This document shows, in pieces, positions 26,657-35,202 of a stretch of DNA of 64,000 nt (position 1 is the first letter of the stretch; the number at the start of each line of letters is the position of its first letter). The notes beneath the pieces were generated by a model that ran no database searches, was not told the DNA's origin, and worked only from the letters and a program-made list of their open reading frames with translations. Made by a program: the position numbers and the translations under genes. The stretch is from Streptomyces sp. NBC_00224 (GTDB lineage Bacteria; Actinomycetota; Actinomycetes; Streptomycetales; Streptomycetaceae), in contig NZ_CP108106.1 of assembly GCF_041435195.1 (NCBI RefSeq), forward strand, positions 372,001-436,000. Direction: 5' to 3'.

Positions 26657-26773
26657 TCACGCGGTTCCGGGGCAGGTCCACGCGCAGCTCTGCAGCGCGC
26701 TCTCGGTCTCTTCATCGGCGTCGAGAGCCTGCAGCGCAGTCACGTCGGCCTCCATCACCTTGTCGTTCTCCAT
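26657..26773 (-). CDS. Class IV lanthipeptide precursor peptide
   Basis: A 38-residue ORF from ATG 26773, with GGAGGGAGGTGA upstream and the stop at 26657-26659. The leader is acidic and helical (MENDKVMEADVTALQALDAD, then EETE). The likely core is SALQSCAWTCPGTA. Ser25, Ser29, Thr33 and Thr37 are dehydration candidates, and Cys30 and Cys34 can close one or two (methyl)lanthionine rings. It lies 24 bp after the LanL gene and before the oxidoreductase gene, all co-directional, and a strong hairpin follows. It is too small for routine gene callers. The leader/core boundary is inferred. Confidence 0.85.
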   Translation of the reverse strand: MENDKVMEADVTALQALDADEETESALQSCAWTCPGTA

Positions 26774-26797
26774 GGGAATCACCTCCCTCCACACTCG

Positions 26798-29581
26798 CTA
26801 CGTCTCTTGCGTCTCCGTGCCACCGAAGCCGACGCCGGCTCCGGCGGCACGGATGCCGTGGTGCGGCAGCCACAGGCGGGGACCGCCGTGGACCAGCCGC
26901 AGCAAGAAGGCCAGAACACCGGCGATGCCGGTGCCGAAGTCGGCCGCCAGACCGGTCGCGGTCTCGTCCGGGGGCAGCATGCGCCCGTCGCGCAGTGTGT
27001 GGCGCGCGAGGAGAGCCGTCGCGAGATCGGCCGCCCAGTCCCGGTAGCGTTCCTCGCCGGTCATCGCGGCGAGGTCCAGGAGGAACTCGCCGTCGCCGGA
27101 GATCCCGTGGCACTGGGTCGTCCCGGCTTGCCATCGCGCTCGGTGAACGGCGCCTGCGGCCAGAGCGGCGAGGTCGAGCAAGCACCGGTCACCGTTCTCC
27201 TGCCACATACGGACGAGGAAGGTGCCCACTCCGGAGGAGCCGCTGCACCAGTGTGTCCACTGTCGATCGGGGTTGTCGCCTCGGGCGTCTTTGGGCCAGT
27301 ACGCCGCTCCGTCGCGCACCTGAACCACGGCGCGGAGCGAGTCGGCGGCTCGCGCGGCCAGCTCCAAGTAGGCGCGTTCGCCGGTGATCTGACCGGCGCT
27401 CAGCAGGAACGTGCCCGCGCCCGCGACCCCGTGAGCGAAGCCGAAGTGGGCAGCCCCGGCGAGACGTGACGAAAAGTGCCGTGGAACGGGCCAGAGCACG
27501 AGTCCGTCCTGCTGCTCGGCCGCTGCCGCCATCGCCTCGGCGGCCTGCCCGGCCCGGTCGAGGTAGGTCTCCTCGCCAGTGATCTCCCAGAAGCGGAGTT
27601 GGGTCAGTCCCGCTCCGGCGACGCCGTGGCAGACGTCCGGATTGGGCCAGCGCACCGGGACCGTCCTGGCGAGGTCCCCGGCGAACGCGAGCAGGTCGTC
27701 GTCCCCGAGGGCCGAGGCGGCTTCCGCGAGTGCCCAGGCCGTACCGGAGCGGCCGAAGTAGAGGCCGGGCAGCGCGCGTGGCTCGCGGGCGGCGCGGTGG
27801 CGGATCCAGCCTGCGGTAACCGTCATGGCGTCGCGTAGCGCGGTGTCCGGCCGGTTCCGGTACGCAAGGGTCAGGGTGCCCAGGATCCCGGCGGCACCGT
27901 GCTGGACGTTGCACGGATCGGAGGTCGCGCCGGATGCGCCGGTCGGCCACAGCCGCTCGGAACTGCCAGTATCCATGGTCGCCAGCAGGTGGTCGAGTGT
28001 GTCGATGAGCATGCGCTTCACGCCGGAGGTGTCGGGGAGCGGCGGGATCGATCGGGCTCGGCCGTCTTGATCGGTCGGGTCAGTGCGCGCGGCGAGCAGA
28101 TGGCGGACTCTCGCGAGCCCGGGCCGCCGTCCGGGATCCTCGTGCATGAGCGCGAGGACGACATCGCCGAAGCGGCGTACGCCGGGGTTGCCCGCGCCCA
28201 GCTGGTCGAGCCAGTACGCGATGCGCTCGTGGTGCGAGCGCGTGCCCGGATCGTCGTCGGGGAGCAGCGGATCCGCGCCGCTGATCAGGTGGAAGAGAGT
28301 GGCTCCCAGGCTGTACAGATCGGCCGTGGGCGGTGGTGCGGTACCGATCCGGGGCGCAACGGTCTGTTCCGGCGCGGCATAGCCCGGCGTGTACCCGCGG
28401 ACGACGGGCCGTGCTCCGGACCGGACCAGGAGCTCAAGGTCGATCAGACCCAGGGATCCGTCATCGGTGACCATCACATTGCCAGGGTTGAGGTCGCGCA
28501 GCACCAGCCCCTGGGAATGCACCAGCTCGACCAGGTCGGTCAGTTCGGAGGCGATCCGCTGGACGGCGTCCAGCGCTGTGCCCCATGTGCCGTCGTCGTG
28601 GAAGCTCGTGTTGTCCGACACCCAGCGACGCAAGGTGACTCCGGTGATCTCCTCCTGCACCAGGAAAAGGTCTCCCTGCTGCTCGAAGAGATCGACCAGC
28701 AGCGGTGTGACGCCCGACGAGGCGAACTGCCGCAGCATTTCCGCCTCATGGCGGCGCATGTCCCGGACATCGCCGCCCGTCGTCGTGGCCTGGGTGTGCT
28801 GACGGGCCTGCTTGACGATGACCGCCGCACCGGTTTGTTGATCGAGGGCTCGGTATACGCCACCTGTGCACAGTTGACGTACGGACGTACGGACCAGGTA
28901 GCGGTCCTTCAGCAGAACCGGGCGGGGCGCAGCCACACTGCCCGGTCCGGTCTGGGAGGTCTGGGAGTGGTTTCGGGCATGGGTGAACGGATCGCGCGGC
29001 CCCCAGTCCGGCGGGGAGAATCGCGCCGTGCGCCGGTCCAGCACAAGGGCCCCATCGGGTGCGACCAACATCGCCTCGTACTGACCGTCGTTCCCGAGCA
29101 TCGGCACACCGTGGAACACCCCGAACCGGTAGTGCACCGAACTCCCCTGCCGGAAGGGGCGGTCGGAGAGGACGACCGGGCCCGGCAACCCCTCGGTCGC
29201 CCGGTCGAGTTCCGCGGCCAACGCACGCAGCCCGTCGTCATCGACCTCGGGATAGACAGTGATGATCTTGCCGGCGCTTCCGCGGTCACACTGGCGGGAG
29301 ACCAGTTCCGTGACATGGTCGATGGTCCTGGCGAATTTGAAGTGACACCGGTGCTGAACCAGTACATCGGCCGCCCGCGCGAGCACCAGCGGCGCGGACA
29401 GAGGCGTGGCCGAAAGATGAAGCTTCCATCCCTGGACACGAGAGATGTCACCGGGGGGCTGGACATAACACCAGAAGCCCTTCGCCACCATATTCCAGTC
29501 CCGCAAGCCGTGATGCTCAAGTACCGAGCGGACACAGCCCACCAGCATGGTCGCGTCCGTAGCGGTGAACTCATCCCCCAT
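26798..29581 (-). CDS. lanL: Class IV lanthipeptide synthetase (LanL)
   Basis: 927 residues with three domains. Residues about 1-230 form the phosphoSer/Thr lyase-like region. Residues about 240-520 form a Ser/Thr kinase, with AVIVKQARQ lysine, LVLRDLNPGNVMVTDDG catalytic loop near 355-370 and LIDLEL in place of DFG. Residues about 560-910 form a LanC-like cyclase with GxxG repeats (GLYFGRSGTAWALAEAAS, CHGVAGAGLTQLRF). Zinc ligands are present: Cys in HWCSGSSG (near 776) and Cys-His in QCHGISG (near 822). These ligands separate class IV LanL from class III LanKC. It dehydrates and cyclises the adjacent precursor. Start ATG 29581 is the only good one, though its ribosome site (GGGATGGGG) is weak. 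Intact. Confidence 0.92.
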   Translation of the reverse strand: MGDEFTATDATMLVGCVRSVLEHHGLRDWNMVAKGFWCYVQPPGDISRVQGWKLHLSATPLSAPLVLARAADVLVQHRCHFKFARTIDHVTELVSRQCDRGSAGKIITVYPEVDDDGLRALAAELDRATEGLPGPVVLSDRPFRQGSSVHYRFGVFHGVPMLGNDGQYEAMLVAPDGALVLDRRTARFSPPDWGPRDPFTHARNHSQTSQTGPGSVAAPRPVLLKDRYLVRTSVRQLCTGGVYRALDQQTGAAVIVKQARQHTQATTTGGDVRDMRRHEAEMLRQFASSGVTPLLVDLFEQQGDLFLVQEEITGVTLRRWVSDNTSFHDDGTWGTALDAVQRIASELTDLVELVHSQGLVLRDLNPGNVMVTDDGSLGLIDLELLVRSGARPVVRGYTPGYAAPEQTVAPRIGTAPPPTADLYSLGATLFHLISGADPLLPDDDPGTRSHHERIAYWLDQLGAGNPGVRRFGDVVLALMHEDPGRRPGLARVRHLLAARTDPTDQDGRARSIPPLPDTSGVKRMLIDTLDHLLATMDTGSSERLWPTGASGATSDPCNVQHGAAGILGTLTLAYRNRPDTALRDAMTVTAGWIRHRAAREPRALPGLYFGRSGTAWALAEAASALGDDDLLAFAGDLARTVPVRWPNPDVCHGVAGAGLTQLRFWEITGEETYLDRAGQAAEAMAAAAEQQDGLVLWPVPRHFSSRLAGAAHFGFAHGVAGAGTFLLSAGQITGERAYLELAARAADSLRAVVQVRDGAAYWPKDARGDNPDRQWTHWCSGSSGVGTFLVRMWQENGDRCLLDLAALAAGAVHRARWQAGTTQCHGISGDGEFLLDLAAMTGEERYRDWAADLATALLARHTLRDGRMLPPDETATGLAADFGTGIAGVLAFLLRLVHGGPRLWLPHHGIRAAGAGVGFGGTETQET

Positions 29582-29912
29582 CCCAGCCCCCTGGTTCGTG
29601 TGATTCCTTGCCGTGAATTGACGCTTGTGCTTCTCGTCAACGCCGGCTTCGTCTGATCGACTTTGGCACGACGAGAATCGGAAGTGATATCCCCAGCATT
29701 CGGGGGTTGACAGGCATGGCGCGGGCCGGAGGCCCCTGGAGAGCTCGATGCGAAGGCGTATCGCGCACCAGAGTTGCAGGAGCAGGCGTTCCCATCACGG
29801 GGAGGAAACGGTACCCAAACCGCATCCCAGGGGCGGAGGGAATGACGGTGCGTCAGCGCGGGCGAAACGTGCGCCGCCAATGCGCTCCGCGCCTCCTAAT
29901 GGGTGCCTGAGA
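29582..29912. other. Upstream region of the lanthipeptide operon
   Basis: It should hold the lanL promoter. No transporter, regulator or leader gene is seen, and no strong palindrome was found. Confidence 0.35.
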
Positions 29913-30029
29913 AGCCTCGTTCAGGAGTTCCTGCAGGATCCGCTGGGCCAGAACCCTCATCAACTCGATTCCGTCCGCCGTACGCAGTGACTCCATCAGG
30001 CGGAGTAAGTCATGCTGGGACAAGGCCAT
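29913..30029 (-). pseudogene. IS256-family transposase N-terminal remnant
   Basis: Reads MALSQHDLLRLMESLRTADG, then IELMRVLAQRILQELLNEA. This is the conserved N-terminus of one Streptomyces IS256 transposase group. The frame then runs into unrelated sequence. It differs from the nearly complete IS256 copy at 33052-34432, so it represents a second insertion. Confidence 0.6.
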
Positions 30030-30330
30030 CGCGCCACCTCTCGCTTCAACGAGCTTCGTACCCGGAGAGTTGCGCGATGGCCGCCCCATGACCAGGGGCT
30101 ATGCGGAGATCGCTGTTACACCACCCAACGGGACACCATCCAGGTCGCAAGCGACCTGCGCGACGGCAGGGACTGCATCACCGAGCTGATATGAAGTCTT
30201 TTTAGCTGATCTCCATCTGGCGCTCGTTCAACGCTGAACGGACAGCCTCCGGTCAGGCTGACCGCCCTGCTAGATCTCCAGCGGCAGGGCGGGCTCGAAG
30301 GCTCCTTGCCGGTCACGCGGCAGCCCTGGC
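30030..30330. other. Interval without a supported gene
   Basis: A short plus-strand frame at 30116-30194 reads YTTQRDTIQVASDLRDGRDC. It has no start signal and no recognised family. Confidence 0.2.
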
Positions 30331-30900
30331 TCAGGGGTTGCAACGTACGATGGATCCCTGGTTTCGGGGCAGGGCCTTGCAGACGTCGTCGCCCGCGCCG
30401 CCGTCGATGGTTGAGCGCACGCTGTTGCCGTCAGATTTGTCCGTCGTCCTGCGCCCGGCGACGGCGATCAGGATGTCGTTGCCGTCGTTCCCGAACATCC
30501 TGCCCAGATAGTTTCCGGTGCCGCCCTTCCCCTGGTCTCGGCTTCCGGCGCCTCCATCGCCGCCACCGGCCATGATGCGGTCGTTGCCGCCATCACCGGA
30601 CACTGAGCTGCCAAAGGAACCCTTGCCGCCATGAGCTCCGTCAGGGTGCCCTCGAACTCGGTGACTTTCCGGCCAGATTCTCCGTGAAGTGTCAGAGCCA
30701 CGTTCACGTGTATGCCGACACCACCCGAGACGGTCGCCGTGCCGATGAACGGGGCGTCCACGGCGCCGACGCCCGTGCAGTCGGTGAGCGCGCCACAGCA
30801 GGTGTCGGCCGCGTCCGACTGGGCGGCAGGTCCCGTGGCCATGGTGACGCCCAGAACGGCGCACAAGGGCAGAACCAGTGCGGCGATGAATGAGAAGCGC
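30331..30900 (-). pseudogene. Secreted RTX-like calcium-binding protein, frameshifted
   Basis: Two frames make one protein. The upstream frame has a signal-like stretch (SFIAALVLPLCAVLGVTMAT) and a Cys-containing domain (CCGALTDCTGVGAVDAPFIG). The downstream frame has Gly/Asp repeats (SVSGDGGNDRIMAGGGDGGA, MFGNDGNDILIA, IDGGAGDDVC), the hemolysin-type calcium-binding nonapeptide pattern. They join near 30640-30690. The 5' end is fused to an IS3 orfA remnant, so no proper start exists. Not functional as written. Confidence 0.5.
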
Positions 30901-30904
30901 GCCG

Positions 30905-31085
30905 ACGCCCGCGCAGTTCCTCACGTTCGGACTCGTCCAGCCTGCCCGCGGCCTCGGCATCCGCACAGACCTTGGCCCCATGAACTCACTCTGCAGCGTG
31001 CCCTCGTGCACGCCCAAGTCCCGCGCGACCTCTGCTGCGGACTTCCCCTCCCTCTCCATCACGATCCGTACCGCACGGCCTCCGA
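30905..31085 (-). pseudogene. IS3-family OrfA N-terminal remnant
   Basis: Reads RAVRIVMEREGKSAAEVARD then LGVHEGTLQ. This is the HTH of an IS3 OrfA (small Tnp subunit). It is followed in another frame by GRLDESEREELRGRR, the start of its leucine-zipper linker. Frameshifted and truncated. Confidence 0.55.
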
Positions 31086-31088
31086 ATG

Positions 31089-32315
31089 TCAGCCCCTCTC
31101 CTGCCGGGGCGGCGCATCCCTGGGGAAGGCGACCGTGCAACACCCGAGCAGCAGGCGTGCGGCGGCGCAGAGGGCCGCGGTGATCCACAGGCCGGTGCCG
31201 ATGGGGCCGATACCGGCCAGGACGGGCCGGATGGCGAGCAGGAGGTAGGCGATGAGGATTGCCGGGAACGTGAGGGCTGCCAGTCCGTAGGGCACGCTCC
31301 ACAGCTGGGGCAGGCGGCGAGGCTGCGGCGGGTGGCGGTAGAGGTGGTGGCCGAGCCAGGCACGGGCGTCGTCCATGGCGTGGTCCCGCAGGTGGGGGCG
31401 GTCGACCGTGGCCAGCAGCAGGAGGTAGCCGTCGAGCCTGATGAAGGGCAGCAGATTGAAGACGACCGTGGTGGTGTTGGCGAGGGCCAGAAGCCACCAG
31501 TAGGAGCGTTGTCCGCCGAGGTCGGCTGCGCCGGCCAGGGCCGCGCAGGCCCCGACGCCTGTGTTGACGATGATGCCGGCGAGAGCGACGGTGGCGCGTT
31601 GGCGGCGGGGCAGGCACCAGCTGGAGGTGACGTCGCAGAAGAAGGCCGGGGAAAGGTAGAGGAGCATGACGCCCATGCGGCGGGGGCGGCCGCCGAAGTA
31701 GGCCAGGGCGGTGGCGTGGCCGAACTCGTGTCCGACGTTCACTGCGATCATCGTGGCGTACACGAGGAGCCAGGTGACGGCGTTGCGGTGGGCGAGGGCG
31801 CTGTGCAGCTGCTCGGCGCAGAGCACGGTGGTGATGAGTCCCGAGCAGACAAGGACTGCGTAGAACACCGCGACGGGGCGGCGGGCCAGGTGTGTTCCGA
31901 TCGTGTGCAGGATTCCTGTCAGGCGATCGGGCTGGTACAGGGTGAGCTGGAGCATCGCCGGCCTGCGGTAGACCAGGCGGCGCATCACAGGACGTCTGGC
32001 GTCTTGATGGGTTTCCAGCAGTCCTGCGGCAGCGAAACGGGACAGCGTCTCGCGTGCACGGACATCCCCGGTCACCCCTGCCCAGCTGGCCAGCACCGCC
32101 GTTCGGGGGCGTGTGCCGTCCAAGGCCAGCAAGAGGACTGCCGCGTCTCTGCCCAGGCGCAGGTACTGCCCCCCAGGCAGGCTCACCACTGCCTTGCCAC
32201 CCTCCCGTTGGGTGACTTCCACGCCGCTGCGCAATGCCGGAAACTCCGGCTCCAGCACATCCGACGGGTTATCCGTGCGGCTGGCGCCGGGCGGTGGTGT
32301 CGTCTGCGGAAACAT
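31089..32315 (-). CDS. M50-family membrane peptidase with PqqD-like N-terminus (RiPP-associated)
   Basis: 408 residues from ATG 32315. Residues about 28-105 (VSLPGGQYLRLGRDAAVLLL, ALDGTRPRTAVLASW, RETLSRFAAAGLLE) have the winged-helix layout of PqqD-type RiPP recognition elements. The remainder has about six membrane segments, with zinc motif HEFGH at 196-200 and NLLPFIRLDGY whose Asp295 is the third ligand. This combination is that of 'peptide zinc metalloprotease' proteins, which process or export ribosomal peptides at the membrane. The putative precursor gene lies 175 bp upstream on the same strand. No synthetase or ABC transporter is adjacent. Catalytic residues are intact. Confidence 0.8.
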   Translation of the reverse strand: MFPQTTPPPGASRTDNPSDVLEPEFPALRSGVEVTQREGGKAVVSLPGGQYLRLGRDAAVLLLALDGTRPRTAVLASWAGVTGDVRARETLSRFAAAGLLETHQDARRPVMRRLVYRRPAMLQLTLYQPDRLTGILHTIGTHLARRPVAVFYAVLVCSGLITTVLCAEQLHSALAHRNAVTWLLVYATMIAVNVGHEFGHATALAYFGGRPRRMGVMLLYLSPAFFCDVTSSWCLPRRQRATVALAGIIVNTGVGACAALAGAADLGGQRSYWWLLALANTTTVVFNLLPFIRLDGYLLLLATVDRPHLRDHAMDDARAWLGHHLYRHPPQPRRLPQLWSVPYGLAALTFPAILIAYLLLAIRPVLAGIGPIGTGLWITAALCAAARLLLGCCTVAFPRDAPPRQERG

Positions 32316-32489
32316 GATGCAACCTCACCCTAGAGAAGGCGCCTGGCCCGGTGGCAGACCCCGGTGCGCCACCCGTGCCACCGATCTCCCGCAGACGGGC
32401 GGGCAGTCCCACCATCAGCCCGAAAGGCAAAAGCCATCCGCCCGTCTGCCCCGTCCGTCAACCACACCGCACTCCGGCCTGGGGACTGT

Positions 32490-32741
32490 TTACCTCGGGC
32501 CCATCATCGGAGGCATCCCGCCCATGGGGGGCATCCCGCCCATCATCGGAGGATAGAAGTAGTTGTAGACGTTGAGCCCGAAGTGATAGCTGTCCTGGAG
32601 GAAGGTAAGGCCCGAGTGAGCCGCCATGAAGCCACTGTCGACGGCCATCTGGCCGGGTCCCGGGCCATCGGCCGGAGCATCAAGCTGCTCCAGAAAGTCG
32701 ATCTCCAGATCCAGATCACACGACTCGCGTACGGAATCCAC
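32490..32741 (-). CDS. Putative RiPP precursor with Met/Pro/Gly repeat tail
   Basis: GTG start at 32741 with GAGAGG seven bases upstream; 83 residues. The N-terminal half is acidic (ESCDLDLEIDFLEQLDAP) like RiPP leaders with an LDxEIxFLEQL helix. The middle is aromatic (FLQDSYHFGLNVYNYFYPP). The C-terminus repeats GGMPPM: the last 14 residues are GMPPMGGMPPMMGP-R. The nucleotide repeats are also visible. The gene precedes the M50 peptidase on the same strand. It is not a known RiPP class to my knowledge; a structural Met-rich peptide is the alternative. Processing and product are inferred. Confidence 0.6.
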   Translation of the reverse strand: MDSVRESCDLDLEIDFLEQLDAPADGPGPGQMAVDSGFMAAHSGLTFLQDSYHFGLNVYNYFYPPMMGGMPPMGGMPPMMGPR

Positions 32742-33051
32742 AGCAACACCTCTCTCTAGCTTTCACCGGGGCCCCGCAGCACGGCGCAACAGTCGGCTCC
32801 CAGTCACTCCGCGCCGACACGGTCATCCAAACCCTCATCACAGAGAGACGGACGCTGACGTCATACGACACGACGTACGAGCAGCCAAGCAGAACGAACC
32901 ACCCCAAAATCAACCGCCGCCTAGCAACACCCACACCACTTCAGAAACCCTGACACACACCAGCCCGCGCTCCCCCCGCGCACGCTCCCGCGCACACACG
33001 CACGCCCCCGGCCCCGCCCCCACGCTCAAAGGGACTGCAAAGGCTTCGGCC
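32742..33051. promoter_or_regulatory. Upstream region of the M50/RiPP locus, with a low-complexity tract
   Basis: It should contain the promoter of the minus-strand precursor gene. From about 32940 to 33030 the plus strand is strongly C-rich with alternating CA/CG steps. No gene is seen. Confidence 0.3.
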
Positions 33052-34432
33052 GGGACTGTAAGACGTTCGGTGTAACTCCCGATCATGGAAGATGCATCGA
33101 TGACCAGTGAGAACGTGTCCGAGTCCGGGGCCGTCGAGCCACCGAAGGCTGTGTCGGCGAAGGCCGTGGACGACCAGTTGATCGACGAGCTGGTGGACCG
33201 CGCCCAGGCCGAGGGCTCGCAGTTGACTGGTGAGGGCGGGCTGCTGCAGCAGCTGACCAAGCGGCTGCTGGAGTCCGCCCTCAAGGGTGAGATCACCGAC
33301 CATCTCGGCTATGACAAAACACGATGCGGCCGGGAAGAACGGCGGCAACTCCCGCAACGGCAAACGCTCCAAGACCGTGCTGACCGACGTCGGCCCGGTG
33401 GAGATAACCGTGCCCCGCGACCGCGAGGGCTCCTTCGAACCAAAGATCGTCAAGAAACGGCAGAAGCGCCTGACTGGCGTCGACGAGATGGTCATCTCGC
33501 TGGCCGCCAAGGGCCTGACCACCGGCGAGGTCCAGGCCCACCTGGCCGAAGTCTATGGCGCCGAGGCCTCCCGCCAGACCATCTCCACCATCACCGACAA
33601 GGTCCTCGACGGCACGGCCGAATGGCAGAGCCGACCCCTCGACGCCGTCTATCCGGTGGTCTTCATCGACGCCATCCACGTGAAGATCCGCGACGGCGCG
33701 GTCGCCAACCAGCCCGTCTACGTGGCCCTGGCCGTCACCACCGAGGGCCGGCGCGAGATTTTGGGCCTGTGGGCCGGCGACGGCGGTGAGGGCGCCAAGC
33801 ACTGGATGCACATCCGCACCGAGATCAAGAACCGCGGCGTGAACGACGTCCTCATGCTCGTCTGCGACGGGCTCAAGGGCCTGCCCGACGCGGTCGAGAC
33901 TGTCTGGCCGAAGACGATCGTGCAGACCTGCGTGGTCCACCTGCTGCGGAACTCCTTCCGCTATGCCGCCCGCCAGGACTGGGACAAGATCGCCCGTCTC
34001 CTCAAGCCCGTCTACACCGCCCCCACCCAGGAGGCAGCCCTGGACCGGTTCGCCGAGTTCGCCGATGTCTGGGGCAGGAAGTATCCGGCGATCGTGAAAC
34101 TGTGGGAGAACGCCTGGGAAGAGTTCACCCCGTTCCTGCGGTTCGACACCGAGATCCGCCGCATCGTCTGCACGACGAACGCGATCGAGTCGATGAACGC
34201 CCATATCCGCCGGGCGGTGAAAGCCCGCGGTCACTTCCCGAACGAGCAGGCCGCCCTGAAGTGCGTCTACATGGCCATCATGTCGCTCGACCCCACCGGC
34301 AAGGGCCAGGCTCGCTGGACCGTGCGCTGGAAGACCGCCCTGAACGCCTTCGACATCACCTTCGACGGCCGCCTCTCCGCAGCCCGTCAGTAATCCCAAC
34401 TACCCCAGTTACACCACTCGTTTGCCAGTCTC
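33052..34432 (+). mobile_element. IS256-family insertion sequence
   Basis: A 1381-bp element with 26-bp imperfect inverted repeats (33052-33077 and 34407-34432, 19 of 26 matching, both ending in a GGTGTAACT inner part). It encodes one transposase with a single frame break. No target duplication is evident. Confidence 0.75.
33085..34393 (+). pseudogene. IS256-family transposase, one frameshift
   Basis: About 435 residues if the frame is repaired. The N-terminal part ends at ITDHLGYDK; the other frame continues HDAAGKNGGNSRNGKRSKTV. One extra base in the AAAA at about 33315-33318 explains the switch. The DDE catalytic core is complete: VVFIDAIHVKIRDG (Asp), VLMLVCDGLKGLPDAV (Asp) and TTNAIESMNAHIRR (Glu). 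IS256 transposases are normally a single frame, so this is a mutation or a sequencing error in the A-run. Confidence 0.85.
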
Positions 34433-34724
34433 CCTGCCACGTGAGACATCCTCTTATTCGGAGGCCAACCCTCAATCAGCCGCGTCAACAACCCCGCAGG
34501 GCAATACGCCTAGCGCCATACGGGTGAACAAGCGATCGGGCGGGGGCAGACAGTGACAAAACGTGTTCGACTGCTCACCGGAGGTGCCAAGGCCGGGCTC
34601 GGCAGACGCCTTGCGCCGGACATCGCTCCTGTACCAGCGAAGGGCGCTCGCCATGCTCCGTCCCTCCATCGCCAACGGCGCCGCCAACTCCCGCTAAGCG
34701 ATCGACAACAACCTCATCGGTGTT
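34433..34724. other. Interval without a supported gene
   Basis: It lies right of the IS256 end. Frames are open on both strands, but nothing recognisable is present. Confidence 0.3.
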
Positions 34725-34760
34725 GGGGGCCTGTCCGCCTGATTGGGCGGACAGGCCCCC
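34725..34760. repeat. Perfect 15-bp hairpin carrying the GGGCCTGTCCG motif
   Basis: Arms 34725-34739 and 34746-34760 with loop TGATTG. The arm contains GGGCCTGTCCG, shared with 5428 and 23818. It is either an intrinsic terminator without a T-run or two abutting ends of a small element. Confidence 0.6.
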
Positions 34761-34850
34761 AGCGGCCACCACGCCGTCGTAGATGGCAGGGCGTCTCCAT
34801 CCCTTGCCATCTAACGATATCCAGCCTCCGCCGACTCAGAAGGATCCGCC

Positions 34851-35165
34851 ATGCTCCCGTGCCGCCCTCACTGCACCAACGTCCTAGCCGTCAGCACCGT
34901 CCTCCTCGCTGGTGTCCTGTTCACCGCGCAATCAGCAGCCGCCGACGAAGGTCCGACAGCGTCTCCGTCCGTTGCAAGCCCAATCACTCAAGACGACCTG
35001 GTCAAGTCGGAGGCGGAACTCAGCGCACAACACACCAAGGAGAATGGCGCGCAGAATGCTGAGCAGCATGTCAACACCAACGCGTGCGGCGACTCAGTGG
35101 GCGTCCTGGGGGCATCGGTCCCAGTAGCGAACGCGACCGAATGCGCCGTGGTGCCGAACGACTGA
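34851..35165 (+). CDS. Small secreted chaplin-like peptide
   Basis: 104 residues from ATG 34851 behind AGAAGGA. The signal peptide (TNVLAVSTVLLAGVLFTAQS, then AAADE) precedes an acidic Gln/Ala-rich stretch. The C-terminus is NACGDSVGVLGASVPVANAT then ECAVVPND. Spacing of the two Cys around a hydrophobic Gly/Val segment, after an Asn, recalls the chaplin core (CGNxxxxxGxxNPAxxNxC). Chaplins coat aerial hyphae with amyloid fibres. It is divergent (the usual Gly-rich start and the Asn-Pro-Ala are missing), so the assignment is a suggestion. Confidence 0.5.
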   Translation: MLPCRPHCTNVLAVSTVLLAGVLFTAQSAAADEGPTASPSVASPITQDDLVKSEAELSAQHTKENGAQNAEQHVNTNACGDSVGVLGASVPVANATECAVVPND

Positions 35166-35202
35166 GGGTCCACAGAGGATGACCGTGTTACTTCCCACCC
35201 TC

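Noticed and set aside
27899-29656. 585-codon plus-strand frame opposite LanL
   Set aside because: Antisense to the kinase and lyase domains of an obvious synthetase; no motif of its own.
30116-30194. Short plus-strand frame YTTQRDTIQVASDLRDGRDC, with a vaguely similar start at about 61422
   Set aside because: The shared part is only about six residues; no start signal or family, so similarity is probably chance.
32490-32560. Short repeats examined as a possible CRISPR array
   Set aside because: The repeat is inside a reading frame (GGMPPM codons), with no spacers and no cas genes.
25573-32741. Treating the lanthipeptide and M50 loci as one cluster
   Set aside because: They are separated by IS256 and IS3 remnants and a decayed RTX gene; the M50 protein has its own precursor-like gene, so the simpler reading is two independent loci.
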